Positions 10,444 through 20,524 are shown, counted from the first letter of the stretch. The stretch is 64,000 nt of DNA from an uncultured Roseobacter sp. (GCF_947492555.1 NZ_CANLNE010000004.1:62001-126000); one strand, 5' to 3'. Translations and numbers: made by a program. The notes: generated by a model from the sequence alone, not told the origin.

Positions 10444-10863
10444 ATGGCTCGTATTTTGTTAATGGAAGACGATGATGATCTAAGCGCAGTTCTGGACGAG
10501 GTGCTGTCATCCAAGGGGCATACCGTCACGACCAGCCGTTCTGCTTCTGAGGCCTTCGTCCTGATTGCAGAAAACCGGTATGATCTGTTGATCACCGACA
10601 TCATCGTTCTGAAGGATGACAAGCCAGTGCCGGACGGCGGCATTTCCCTGATCTCGCGATTGCGCGGCGCGCTCAGTTGGAATCTGGAGCCGTGGATGAA
10701 GAAGATGCCGATCATCGCCATCTCGGGAGCAATCCACAATCAGGGCATGTCAGAGCTGTTGAAGATATCGCGAGACCTCGGGGCGGATATGGCGTTCGGT
10801 AAGCCGACGGATATGGATGATCTGCTACAGGCGATCCATTTGCTAACCAACCGTTCGAACTGA
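10444..10863 (+). CDS. Single-domain response regulator receiver protein
   Basis: ARILLMEDDDDLSAVLDEVLSSKGHTV...YDLLITDIIVL; directly follows the hybrid kinase. Confidence 0.9.
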   Translation: MARILLMEDDDDLSAVLDEVLSSKGHTVTTSRSASEAFVLIAENRYDLLITDIIVLKDDKPVPDGGISLISRLRGALSWNLEPWMKKMPIIAISGAIHNQGMSELLKISRDLGADMAFGKPTDMDDLLQAIHLLTNRSN

Positions 10864-10990
10864 CGCATTTCGCCAGACGGAGTACTTGCGCTGTCAAACA
10901 TTCAGTTACCGCAGATTTGCCGTGATCGGTGACCCTCAAAGTGAGGCTAGCGTAGGTGTGAACGCCCTTCCTTATCGTCTCCAAAAGCAT

Positions 10991-11025
10991 CGACCGCCAG
11001 CACCTGATGCAGAGGCTGGCGGTCG
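10991..11025. terminator. Hairpin between convergent genes (11-bp perfect stem, 13-nt loop)
   Basis: CGACCGCCAGC...GCTGGCGGTCG between the receiver gene (+) and glycerate kinase (-); no clear U-tract. Confidence 0.5.
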
Positions 11026-11073
11026 TTCGGGCAGAACTCTTGAGACTAAACGTCTTTTCCAGCCCTTTCTTGG

Positions 11074-12273
11074 TCAGTGTACGTGAACAGGTTTTTGCAC
11101 TGGAATAGCAACAGGGCGGTCCGTCAGACGAATGCCCACAATCATCATACGCATCGCATCTTCCGCCGCGCGGCGGAGCAGTTTCTCGCCCTTGTGGATG
11201 GCTTCATCCAGCGAACAGGGGCGTTTGATGATCGACGCGAAGGCGTCAATGCCGTTGTCCAGCGTTTCATGCACCCCCTTGCCGATGGTTCCGGCCAAAG
11301 CGATTGTCTGAATGCCCTGATCACGCGCCCGTCTGGCGACCTCACAGGGCACCTTGCCGTAGGGCGATTGCCCGTCCAGAGAGCCTTCGGCGGTGATCAC
11401 CAGATCCGCCTTGTCCAGCATGTCGTCAAACCGAAGATATTGCATCACGATGTCAAAGCGTGGATGCAGCGTGGCACCGGCAAAAGCGACCAGCCCGGTG
11501 CCGAGGCCACCGGAGGCACCCGAGCCATTTAATTGGCCCAGGTCCAGCCCGGTGGTTTGATGGATCAGATCGGCGTATCGCTCAAGTCCGGTTTCAAGGG
11601 CGTCGACCTGATCCGGTGTTGCGCCTTTTTGCGGTCCGAAAACGCGGGCAACGCCCTTGGGCCCGAGCAAGACATTGTGCCAATTCACGGCGACATCAAT
11701 TGACACATCGGCCAGTCGCGGGTCGATCTCACTTCGGTCGATCTCGGCAATCCGTGCCAGTTCGTAGCCACCAAATCCGATGTCCTGTCCGTCGACATCC
11801 AGCAGGCGGGCACCAAGGGCCTGTGCCATGCCAGCGCCGCCGTCATTGATGCCGCTGTCCCCACAGCCGATCAGGATCCTGTCCGCGCCGTGGTCCAGTG
11901 CGCGCAAAATCAATTCGCCAACGCCGTAACTGGTGGTGCGACCCGGATCACGTCTGTCTTTCGGGACAAGGCTCAGACCAGCGACCGCGGCCATTTCCAG
12001 GACCGCTGTGCGGGGGCCGCTGCCTCCCATGATACCAAAGAAGGCGGTGACGGGGCACCCGACCGGGCCGGTCACGATGGCTTTGTGCAGTGTCCCCTTG
12101 GTGGCGTTGACGAGGGCTTTGGTAAAGCCTTCGCCGCCATCGACCATCGGTGCTTCCAGCACGCGCGCTGCTGGCAGGGCGCTGCGAACGCCAGCGCTGA
12201 TCGCGCGGGTGACATCATTGACGGAAAGGGATTCCTTGAACCCGGACGGTGCGACGAGAATAGTAAAAGACAT
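11074..12273 (-). CDS. Glycerate kinase (GlxK/GarK family)
   Basis: LVAPSGFKESLSVNDVTRAISAGVRSALP...PMVDGGEGFTKALV is characteristic of the glycerate kinase family. Confidence 0.93.
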   Translation of the reverse strand: MSFTILVAPSGFKESLSVNDVTRAISAGVRSALPAARVLEAPMVDGGEGFTKALVNATKGTLHKAIVTGPVGCPVTAFFGIMGGSGPRTAVLEMAAVAGLSLVPKDRRDPGRTTSYGVGELILRALDHGADRILIGCGDSGINDGGAGMAQALGARLLDVDGQDIGFGGYELARIAEIDRSEIDPRLADVSIDVAVNWHNVLLGPKGVARVFGPQKGATPDQVDALETGLERYADLIHQTTGLDLGQLNGSGASGGLGTGLVAFAGATLHPRFDIVMQYLRFDDMLDKADLVITAEGSLDGQSPYGKVPCEVARRARDQGIQTIALAGTIGKGVHETLDNGIDAFASIIKRPCSLDEAIHKGEKLLRRAAEDAMRMMIVGIRLTDRPVAIPVQKPVHVH

Positions 12274-12375
12274 ATCTTATCTCCTTGAATTTGTTCATGA
12301 AAGGAGAACGGCGGGGCAGAGGGATTATTCCATGTAGGTCCCTTTTTTGCGCGTCTTGGGCAGTATGCCGCGCAG

Positions 12376-14067
12376 TCAGCGCAGGCCCAGCTTTTGTCCC
12401 AGAATGCCGACGGACTGCCGCACCTCGCGCGCCACTGTTGACAGCTCGACCTCTAGCCGGGTGACGCGTCGTGACGGCGCAGATCGCCGCGGCTTCGGCG
12501 TGGGGGCCGTCGTTGCGACCACTCTGTCCGGACGCAAAACGGGCCGTGAACTGGATGAGGGCACAAGGTCGGAGGTTGCATAGGGTGTGGAGGCCGCCGC
12601 CGGGTGGAGAGGCACAATAGCCGCCATGTGATCTTTCGCAGGCGTGTTCAGATTGAGCTGCCAGGGCCAGAGGGTCAGGGCAACGAGGACAAGTGGCATG
12701 GCAACAGCAGGCATCAGGGGCACGGCAAGCCGGAACAGATCTCTCTGGTCAAAGGTCGGCTGCTCCAAGCCGCCATAGATCGCCACCGGCTTTGCGCTGG
12801 CCATCATCGTCTGGCAGAACCCGGTTCCGAGAACGGCAACCATCACGATGAGCGCCGGATCATGACCGAAGGCGGCAATCGGCAAGGCGACTGCGGGTAT
12901 CAGAACGGCGGCGCGGGCACTTCGGGAGGTGATCACCAGATGGGACAGCACCGCCGTCAGTGTCATGAAGCCAATGGCAACTGCGCGGTTTCTCGCCAGC
13001 GTTTCCGGCAGCACTGACAGCATGCCATCTGCCAGCCAGCGATCCGCGCCGGTCACGATGATGGCGTCTGCGATGACGATGGTGGCCGTCAGATAGAGGA
13101 TCAGCTCCATATCGACGTCGCGGAAAATCTCTTTGGTCTTTCTGTCTGTGAAGGGCCTGCTGAGCAGGACAAGCGCGCCTGCCAGGGCGATCAGCACGAT
13201 GGAGATATTGTGCAGCCCCGCTGTGGTCCACAGGCCCAGAAGCATGACAAGGACGGCGGCCAGCCGTTTCTGGTGTGTGGTCAGTCTGCCGGCGGGCCGT
13301 TGCAACACAAGCGGGGCATTCTGCAGATCCGGCGGGACAAAAAGCCAGAGGATCAAAGCCGTTGCCAGAAGGCAGGAGAGCAGGGACGCCGGAAGACCCA
13401 GCGTTATCCATTCCAGATAACCGATGGTGGCGCCGCCGGATTGCGAAATGGCATCGACGGCAATCAGATGCGCGCCGGCGCCCAGCAGGGAACCGCCTGC
13501 CGAAATCAGGATCACCGTGGGAAACAGGAGTGCCAGGGGCCGGATCAATCTGGGATCGGGCAGCTGCGCTGCAAGGGCAAGAAAGACCGGCAACAGCAAT
13601 GCCGCGCGCCCTGAGGTCGACGGGATGAAAAACGCGGTGCAGGCGATCAGCAGGGTCAGCACATAGGCGACGGAGATAAAGCTACGAAAGGGCAAAAGAG
13701 CACGCGCCACCAGAAGCTCCATCAGCCCGCTGGATTTCAGGACGGACGCGATGACAAAGGCGGCCACCAGCAACCACACGAGGTCGCGGCCCAGCGAGGC
13801 AAAGAGACGGTCTTCGGGCAGCGTCCCGGTCAGGACGAGTGCAAGGGCAGCGGCAATGGCCACTAACGAATCCGGTAGGCGCGTCATGGTCCAGCCGATC
13901 ACGGCGAAGGCGGTGATTGTCAGCGCGCTGCGTCCGCCGGGGCTGAGCGTTTCAGGGAGGGTCCAGAACAGCAAAACAGCAACGAGTGCCAGCGGGAGGG
14001 CCATCATCTCGGTCTGTTGCAGAGGCCAGTTGCGAAAGAGAGGTGGCGACAGTGAGAGAGTGGTCAT
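12376..14067 (-). CDS. SLC13-family (DASS) anion permease with an atypical C-terminal tail
   Basis: 563 aa polytopic protein; SGLMELLVARALLPF and IPSTSGRAALLLPVFLALA fit SLC13/DASS; same strand as and upstream of glycerate kinase. Confidence 0.8.
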   Translation of the reverse strand: MTTLSLSPPLFRNWPLQQTEMMALPLALVAVLLFWTLPETLSPGGRSALTITAFAVIGWTMTRLPDSLVAIAAALALVLTGTLPEDRLFASLGRDLVWLLVAAFVIASVLKSSGLMELLVARALLPFRSFISVAYVLTLLIACTAFFIPSTSGRAALLLPVFLALAAQLPDPRLIRPLALLFPTVILISAGGSLLGAGAHLIAVDAISQSGGATIGYLEWITLGLPASLLSCLLATALILWLFVPPDLQNAPLVLQRPAGRLTTHQKRLAAVLVMLLGLWTTAGLHNISIVLIALAGALVLLSRPFTDRKTKEIFRDVDMELILYLTATIVIADAIIVTGADRWLADGMLSVLPETLARNRAVAIGFMTLTAVLSHLVITSRSARAAVLIPAVALPIAAFGHDPALIVMVAVLGTGFCQTMMASAKPVAIYGGLEQPTFDQRDLFRLAVPLMPAVAMPLVLVALTLWPWQLNLNTPAKDHMAAIVPLHPAAASTPYATSDLVPSSSSRPVLRPDRVVATTAPTPKPRRSAPSRRVTRLEVELSTVAREVRQSVGILGQKLGLR

Positions 14068-14479
14068 CGGGCGTCCTTCCGTGTGCGTGTTTGAGAAGGA
14101 AACGTCGCGGCGCAGTGCTTATTCCAGCGGATTTCATAAAATCGTAACATGGGCGTCTGGTCGCCGATGTGATAAGGCAGTTCTTGTGGCCGTCCGGGTT
14201 CTCATCAAGGGACACGTCCGCTTGCAAAAGGAGCATGAGACGAAGCCCGCTCCAGAAACCTGCGGGGCTTGCCCGCTAGAGTGCACTACCGGGTATCCGG
14301 CCATAACCGCTCCGTTCGCTGAGCGAAGAATGCGGATATGCCGTCAACGCTGAAGGAGGGGTAATGCAGTCTCGCCGCCATCGTCTGCAGAATGGCCAAG
14401 TTGGATTATCTACGCCGCACCTTGGCGGTGCCATCCCTCTGCTTCTTGAAACGATGATGGGGGTGCGGTGAAAGGCCCC

Positions 14480-15916
14480 TTATTCCAACAGGAGCGGTTG
14501 CACGCCCGGCGGGTTTGCGCAAATCGGCGCGAACTGGACAAGTCCCGCGCCAAAAACCTCGTCCGGCCCTTCATCGCCAAGATCCAATGCGGCGTCGCGC
14601 AGGAATGATTTGACCTCCGCCACCGCCATGTCGGGTTGCTCTGACATCAGGATCGCCGCCGCCGCCGTGGCGAAGGGGGCGGCAAAGGAGGTGCCCGTTT
14701 TCGTGCGAACCCCTCTGATCGAGGCCGCGGTCCAGACCTCGACGCCGGGGGCCGCAAGATCGACGTGGGGTCCACGCCCGGCGCGCCGATACACCCGGCC
14801 CGAGGCATCCACGGCCGTGACGGTCAGGACGGGATCATAGGCGCCGGGAAAAACCGGCGCGGCGCGCGGGCCGTCATTGCCTGCTGCTGACACGATCAGA
14901 ATCTGCGCATCACTCAGCCGCGCCACCATCTGCTCCAGCAGCGCGTTGTGCGGGCCCGCGAGGCTCATGTTGATGATCCTGACCTCTGCTGCCGCCAGTT
15001 TGTCCATGGCCTGCACGAGATTGAAGACGTCGCTGCGTTCGTCGCGCCCGGCGGTATAGAAGGCATCGATGGCAATCAGCTTTGCTTCGGGCAGTAGCCC
15101 ATGGGCGCGTCCCTGGCGGGAGGCAACAAGGATTGCGGCTACGGCGGTGCCATGTTGCGCACCCGATCCCGCTTTCTGGCCGGTATCGAAGTCCAGCACA
15201 GAGAGCTGGCTACCGACAAAGGCCTCGTGGTCCGGGTTGATGTCGGTGTCGATCAGGCCGATGGGCACGACCGCCTGACTGCAGGAGGCCAGAGACGACG
15301 TGGGTGGTTTCCAACTGATCAGGTCGAAGGTGGCGCAGTGCAGACCTTCGCATTGCGGCGTGATGCCCTCGCTCATCCGGTAGAAATGATTGAAGTCCGC
15401 CGCCTGACCGGTCGGAAGCTCGCGTATCGTGTCCAACGCGGCCTCCAACGATGTCCCCGGCGGCACGCGCAACCGTCGGATGGTGCTGTCCAGGGCGCCA
15501 ATCTCCGCGACCTGCAGCACCTGATATCCAAGCGCGGTCAACGCATCGAGGTCGCTCTGCGCCAGATCAAGAACAACGATCTCGTCAGTGGCGCGGTCCG
15601 GCAGGGGTTGCGGCGCCGGTCTCTGGGCTGCGCGGGGCTGAGGGGTGCGGCCAAAAATCCGGTCGAGCAGATTGCCGCCCGGGTTTGCCTGACGCGGCGA
15701 TCTGTCGCTTCCCTGTTCCGAACGGCTTCCCCGGTCCCTGTCGTCATCATCGTCGTCATCATCGCTATCACCACCATTGTCGCTGTCCCCGTTATCACTA
15801 TCGCCATCATCGTCATCGGCGAGGGCGATTGAATAATAGGGACCATACGGTGAGACAATCGGCAGGGCCGTCACAAGCAGAAGGGTCAATGCGAACCGAA
15901 ATAGTGACTTTGACAT
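14480..15916 (-). CDS. S8 family serine peptidase with Asp-rich N-terminal region (start set at MSKSLFRF, 15916)
   Basis: Subtilase motifs VPIGLIDTDINPDHEAF, QHGTAVAAILVA, and TGTSFAAPFATAAAAIL; signal peptide followed by DDDDGDSDNGDSDNGGDSDDDDDDDDRDRG. Confidence 0.9.
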   Translation of the reverse strand: MSKSLFRFALTLLLVTALPIVSPYGPYYSIALADDDDGDSDNGDSDNGGDSDDDDDDDDRDRGSRSEQGSDRSPRQANPGGNLLDRIFGRTPQPRAAQRPAPQPLPDRATDEIVVLDLAQSDLDALTALGYQVLQVAEIGALDSTIRRLRVPPGTSLEAALDTIRELPTGQAADFNHFYRMSEGITPQCEGLHCATFDLISWKPPTSSLASCSQAVVPIGLIDTDINPDHEAFVGSQLSVLDFDTGQKAGSGAQHGTAVAAILVASRQGRAHGLLPEAKLIAIDAFYTAGRDERSDVFNLVQAMDKLAAAEVRIINMSLAGPHNALLEQMVARLSDAQILIVSAAGNDGPRAAPVFPGAYDPVLTVTAVDASGRVYRRAGRGPHVDLAAPGVEVWTAASIRGVRTKTGTSFAAPFATAAAAILMSEQPDMAVAEVKSFLRDAALDLGDEGPDEVFGAGLVQFAPICANPPGVQPLLLE

Positions 15917-16056
15917 TCGGGGCCTCCTTGTGAGTCGCAATTTGCATGTTTGGACAGCCAAAGACCGCAAGTTATTGCGCCGCGCTTCCTGATTGCAATA
16001 AAGGTAACGGCACACCCAGCGGAATATTCCATTCTTTAACGAGAGAGAAAATAACA

Positions 16057-16590
16057 ATGGTGTCAGATACCTTTGCAGATGACATCATCGCATTTCTCCC
16101 CAACCTCAGGCGCTTTGCGATCTCGCTGTGCAGATCACCGGACACGGCGGATGATCTTGTCCAGATCACAGTTGAACGCGCCTTTGCCGCGCGTCACCAG
16201 TTCGACCCGGACACCCGCCTTGAGGCATGGCTGTTTCGGATTCTGCGCAATGCCTGGATCGACATGACGCGCCGCACCAAGACACGGGGCACGCAGATTG
16301 ACATAGAGGATGCGCCCGATGCCAGCACGGTGGACGGCACCAAGGTAACAGAAACCGCGTTGATGTTGAAATCCGCCAAGGCGGCGATTGAAACGCTGCC
16401 CGAAGCCCAACGCGATGTCATGATGCTGATCTGCGTTGAAGAGATGAGTTACAAAGAGGCCGCAGAGGTTCTGGACACGCCGGTTGGCACCGTTATGAGC
16501 CGTCTTGCCCGTGCGCGGCTGGCGGTTGCGAAAAAGTTGGGAATAAACACCGACACCGCGCGTTCTTCTGGCAGTCAAGGAGACAGCTGA
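16057..16590 (+). CDS. ECF-type RNA polymerase sigma factor
   Basis: Region 2 RFAISLCRSPDTADDLVQITVERAFAARHQFDPDTRLEAWLFRILRNAWID; region 4 LPEAQRDVMMLICVEEMSYKEAAEVLDTPVGTVMSRLARAR. Confidence 0.94.
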   Translation: MVSDTFADDIIAFLPNLRRFAISLCRSPDTADDLVQITVERAFAARHQFDPDTRLEAWLFRILRNAWIDMTRRTKTRGTQIDIEDAPDASTVDGTKVTETALMLKSAKAAIETLPEAQRDVMMLICVEEMSYKEAAEVLDTPVGTVMSRLARARLAVAKKLGINTDTARSSGSQGDS

Positions 16591-16591
16591 G

Positions 16592-17362
16592 ATGCAAAAG
16601 CCTGAATTTACAGATGAAGAATTGATGGCCTACGCTGACGGCGAATTGGCGGAAGAGCGGGCCTCGGCGCTGGATCTCGCGCTGGCCGAGAGCGTTGATC
16701 TGGCAGATCGCCTCGCGCTGTTCGTCGATACCAAGATGGTCGCGAAAGATGCCTGGGAGCCGGTGCTGCAAGAACCTGTGCCGGAATACCTTGTACAACG
16801 AGTTCGCGACCTTGCCGCTGCTGATGAGGGTACGCACGAAGCCGCCGGTGATACAGTTGTCGCCTTCCCGCAAAATGCACGGCCAGAGGCGGCAACACCT
16901 ATTTGGAAACTGCCGCTGGCGGCGGGTCTGGCACTTGCGGTGGGTCTTGGCGCAGGATTGATGCTGTCTCAGGATACAGGTGGCGGTTTCGGCAGTATCG
17001 AGATTGCTGCGCTGACGGATCGTCAGGTTATCGCCGCTTTGGACACGCTGCCTTCGGGGGAAGATACGCAGTTGGAGAATGGCGCACGTATTGCTCCGAT
17101 TGCGACTTTTTTTGATGGGGCGCAAACGCTGTGCCGTGAGTTTGAGTTTGACCGTGCAGATGGGATGACAATCGTATCCGTCGCGTGCCAGAGAAATGGC
17201 GCGTGGGATGTGCAGATGGCCGTTGCGGCTGCTGCAGCGACTGATACCGGATATGCGCCAGCGTCGTCGCTGGATACCTTGGATGCATATCTTACGGCCA
17301 ACGATGCAGGTCCTCCCCTTGATTTGGAAGCTGAGGCAGCGGCACTAGAGGCGCTGCGCTGA
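16592..17362 (+). CDS. Anti-sigma factor
   Basis: FTDEELMAYADGELAEERASALD N-terminus typical of ECF anti-sigma proteins; a single TM segment; starts 1 nt after the sigma stop. Confidence 0.85.
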   Translation: MQKPEFTDEELMAYADGELAEERASALDLALAESVDLADRLALFVDTKMVAKDAWEPVLQEPVPEYLVQRVRDLAAADEGTHEAAGDTVVAFPQNARPEAATPIWKLPLAAGLALAVGLGAGLMLSQDTGGGFGSIEIAALTDRQVIAALDTLPSGEDTQLENGARIAPIATFFDGAQTLCREFEFDRADGMTIVSVACQRNGAWDVQMAVAAAAATDTGYAPASSLDTLDAYLTANDAGPPLDLEAEAAALEALR

Positions 17363-17390
17363 ACCCGCGGCCTTTCAAGCTGGCGATGAG

Positions 17391-17425
17391 GTAAGTCCAC
17401 CCTAGCGGGTGGATTTTACTTTTTT
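17391..17425 (+). terminator. Rho-independent terminator after the sigma/anti-sigma operon
   Basis: GTAAGTCCACCC-TAGC-GGGTGGATTTTAC followed by TTTTTT. Confidence 0.85.
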
Positions 17426-17555
17426 AAAACAATACATTAAGTATTCATTTTCCGTTCATTATCTGTTGTCGAACCATTCATCCCGACGACAGGATACAGA
17501 CAATCACTCTGCCTAAATTGATCCTCAGACACACTAACCCAAGAGGATAACTGAC

Positions 17556-18659
17556 ATGACCGTTCACAACTTCGATTTCGACCTGACAATGCTGCACCTG
17601 ACCGCGAAATGGGCTTTCACGACCCGCCGTGTCAATCATGACGATGTGACCGGGCTGGATCCTGCCGTCGAGTTGGGTGTTGCTGGAGACTTGCTGCTGT
17701 GTGAAATTACACAAGTCAATCAGCATCAGAAAATTCAGCTGGCCAGCGGCCGCGCGTCCACCAGTTACGTTGGCGACAAGGTTGTTCTGTGTATCGGCGA
17801 TCGCTATGCGCCGGATCAATTCGAAGGTGCCGCACGTGTTACGGCTGCAGGCGCTGACTTGCTTGCCGGGGGCGGCGTGGTTGGTAGCATGGAACATGCA
17901 CATGACCGGATGATGGCACCCACCAAGCTCCGTCCGATTGGTTTGTTGACAGACCGCACAGGCGAGGTGATCAACATCGCGCGTTACGGATTGCCAGCAG
18001 CAACTATCCCTGACCATGTGACTGTCATTGGGGTCTTCGGTGCCTCAATGAATGCTGGCAAAACAACTGCCGCAGTCAGCTTGGCACATGGCCTCTCGCA
18101 AGCTGGTTTCAGCGTGGCCGGGGTCAAAGCAACAGGGACTGGGGCGTTCAGCGATTTCAACGCGTTCGAAGATGCTGGTGTCAGTGCCATGGATTTTACG
18201 GATGCAGGCATGCCCACAACCTACCGGATGCCCATGGACCGGGTCGAGCAGGGGTTCGACACTCTGGTCGGCACAGCAGCAGCAAATGGCGCGGATATCG
18301 TGGTTGTGGAAATCGCAGATGGTGTTTTCCAACAGGAAACCCAAGAAATTCTGGCCGGATCGTCCATTTGTGAGCGTATGGATGGTATCCTCTTTGCGAC
18401 ACCTGATGCGTTGGGTGCGGTTGGTGGAGCCCGGGTATTGGCTGACTACGGTTTGCGGTCTTTCGCGATGTCAGGCAAGCTCACGCAGTCGCCTCTCGCG
18501 ACGATGGAGGCCGAAAAAGCAACTGGCATCCCCGCTCTTTCCCGGACCGATTTGTGCACACCGTCGAAGGTGATGGCTGTCGCCGAGAGCGTTTTGCGCG
18601 TCTCAACCGTCCAGCGGGCGGGAACACCGATGGTGATCGAAGAGATGACTGCCGCATGA
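17556..18659 (+). CDS. Uncharacterised P-loop NTPase (possibly DUF1611/DgcN-related)
   Basis: Walker A GVFGASMNAGKTTAAVSLAHGL; ADIVVVEIADGVFQQET downstream; N-terminal half not recognised. Confidence 0.6.
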   Translation: MTVHNFDFDLTMLHLTAKWAFTTRRVNHDDVTGLDPAVELGVAGDLLLCEITQVNQHQKIQLASGRASTSYVGDKVVLCIGDRYAPDQFEGAARVTAAGADLLAGGGVVGSMEHAHDRMMAPTKLRPIGLLTDRTGEVINIARYGLPAATIPDHVTVIGVFGASMNAGKTTAAVSLAHGLSQAGFSVAGVKATGTGAFSDFNAFEDAGVSAMDFTDAGMPTTYRMPMDRVEQGFDTLVGTAAANGADIVVVEIADGVFQQETQEILAGSSICERMDGILFATPDALGAVGGARVLADYGLRSFAMSGKLTQSPLATMEAEKATGIPALSRTDLCTPSKVMAVAESVLRVSTVQRAGTPMVIEEMTAA

Positions 18660-18682
18660 CCAAGACTGCTATGCTGAAAAGA

Positions 18683-18709
18683 AAGGGCCGCATGTTTCAT
18701 GCGGCCCTT
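18683..18709. terminator. Strong hairpin (12-bp perfect stem, TTT loop)
   Basis: AAGGGCCGCATG-TTT-CATGCGGCCCTT just after the NTPase stop and before the sensor kinase. Confidence 0.65.
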
Positions 18710-18837
18710 GTTGCGGATAACATGGTCGCGACAGAGCCTGCCGTCTTTCATGAGGTGTTTGCAGCATCGGGGAAAGGGTCGGCGCACATAACGCAAAACA
18801 TGTTCGCCGCTTTGCCTGGAACGCTAAGGAGAAGAGT

Positions 18838-20403
18838 ATGAGTATTGCCAATCTGCTACGCATCCTTGCGGCAATCATGCTGATCGTGGCGCTGAGCGGA
18901 TCTGCGCTCGCGTATTGGACGGCGCAGCGGGCCGCATTTTACAACGAACGGATCAATCTGGCGCATGAATCCTATGAGGTTCATCTGCAGTTGAGCGGCA
19001 ATACCTATCAATTGTTCAAGCAATATGGCGATGCCATGCTGATCGGAGATCGTGACAAGGGCAGGGGAGAGGCCGAGTTAATCCGGTTGATCCGGGAAAA
19101 CATCCGCTCGATCCGATACCTGATCGGACGGGAGATCGAACTGGTTGGAGATGAAGAGGTCGAAGAACTTGAGTTGCTTTCCCAGATCGAGCGTAAGATC
19201 GAAGGCCTGATCACACGTTTCGAAATTGTTCGCACTGACACTGCATTTGACCGGTTTGAACGCAATTGGACCGGTCTGTCGGTCATGTTGGACGACGAGA
19301 TCGACCGTGATTTTCATTCAATGATCAACGCCGCCCTTGACGAAGAATTGGAGGAGGTCGAGGCAACCCGCGCAGCGGCAGACAAGCACCTGCAAACCGC
19401 CAATTCGGTGGCATTTTTTCTTGTATTACTGGCGTTGAGTGTCTCTGCCGGGGCCTTGTGGATCTACACGCGGCAGATCCTGCGCCCCATGAGCCATCTC
19501 ATGGAGGGTGTCAGCGCATTGGCCGAAGGCAAATTCGGGCAGCGTATTGCATTGAAAGGGCGTAGCGAAATTTCTGCGATTGGCGGGGTGATGAACACCA
19601 TGGCGGCCATGGTCGAAGCCCGCACGAAATCCTTGACCTCGCAAAACACCGAGTTGGAAGAAGCCGTGCGTAGCAGAACGGCAGAACTGGAAAGCCTGCT
19701 TACAAAATCGCGGGTCGCCGAAGACGCGCGCCGCCAGATGCTCGCCGACGTCAGCCATGAGCTACGCACCCCGCTGACCATCATTCAGGGGGAAAGCGAT
19801 GTGGCGCTGCGCGGTGCGGACAAGACGGTCGAGGAATATCGCGAGGCGCTGCGGCGCACGCGCGAGACGGCCAGGCATACGAACCTGCTGGTAAATGACC
19901 TGCTGTTCATTTCGCGCGAAGAGGCCGGGCAAACTCGCCTCAAGCTAGAACGGGTTGATCTTAAGCAGTTGTTGTCTGACACGGTCGGCGTTTTTGGACC
20001 GGAGATACCGGTTATCACTGATCTCGAGACGGCGGAGGTGTCGGTGGATGTGTCGCGCGTTCGGCAATGCGTTGCGGCCATGATCCAGAACGCCCGCCGT
20101 TACGGCGGGCCCGAGATTATCGTCCGCTTGGTGCGGATGGCAACCGGTTACCGCGTCTGTGTGGAAGATGACGGCCCAGGCCTTCCAGATGACGAGAAAG
20201 AGAAGGCTTTCGAGCGGTTCTTCCGCGGATCGAACGCCGCGGACCAATACGAAGACGGGGCAGGTCTTGGCCTGCCGGTGGTGCGTTCCATAGCCCGTGC
20301 GCATGGCGGAAACGCGCTTTTGCAGGACCGGGATGGCGGCGGACTCTCGAGCATTATGGAACTGCCAGTCTCCACGCCCTTGCGGGTTGTATCGCAATCC
20401 TGA
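18838..20403 (+). CDS. Sensor histidine kinase
   Basis: TM segments, HAMP-like region, H-box MLADVSHELRTPLTIIQGESD, and HATPase VCVEDDGPGLPDDEKEKAFERFFRG. Confidence 0.95.
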   Translation: MSIANLLRILAAIMLIVALSGSALAYWTAQRAAFYNERINLAHESYEVHLQLSGNTYQLFKQYGDAMLIGDRDKGRGEAELIRLIRENIRSIRYLIGREIELVGDEEVEELELLSQIERKIEGLITRFEIVRTDTAFDRFERNWTGLSVMLDDEIDRDFHSMINAALDEELEEVEATRAAADKHLQTANSVAFFLVLLALSVSAGALWIYTRQILRPMSHLMEGVSALAEGKFGQRIALKGRSEISAIGGVMNTMAAMVEARTKSLTSQNTELEEAVRSRTAELESLLTKSRVAEDARRQMLADVSHELRTPLTIIQGESDVALRGADKTVEEYREALRRTRETARHTNLLVNDLLFISREEAGQTRLKLERVDLKQLLSDTVGVFGPEIPVITDLETAEVSVDVSRVRQCVAAMIQNARRYGGPEIIVRLVRMATGYRVCVEDDGPGLPDDEKEKAFERFFRGSNAADQYEDGAGLGLPVVRSIARAHGGNALLQDRDGGGLSSIMELPVSTPLRVVSQS

Positions 20404-20524
20404 CAGTTTTGCGGCGCGCGTTTGGTTCGAGAAATTAATCGGGAATAAAGTGATAGCCCTAGCCGTTTGTCTTTCACAGGGCGAGAGCAACGCGCCCGAA
20501 AGACAGCAAGAAGGCGCATTGGCT

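Noticed and set aside
15750-15830. Simple-sequence CAT/CGT-rich tract that might be taken for a repeat array
   Set aside because: It encodes the Asp-rich segment of the S8 peptidase; no spacer-repeat structure, so not a CRISPR.
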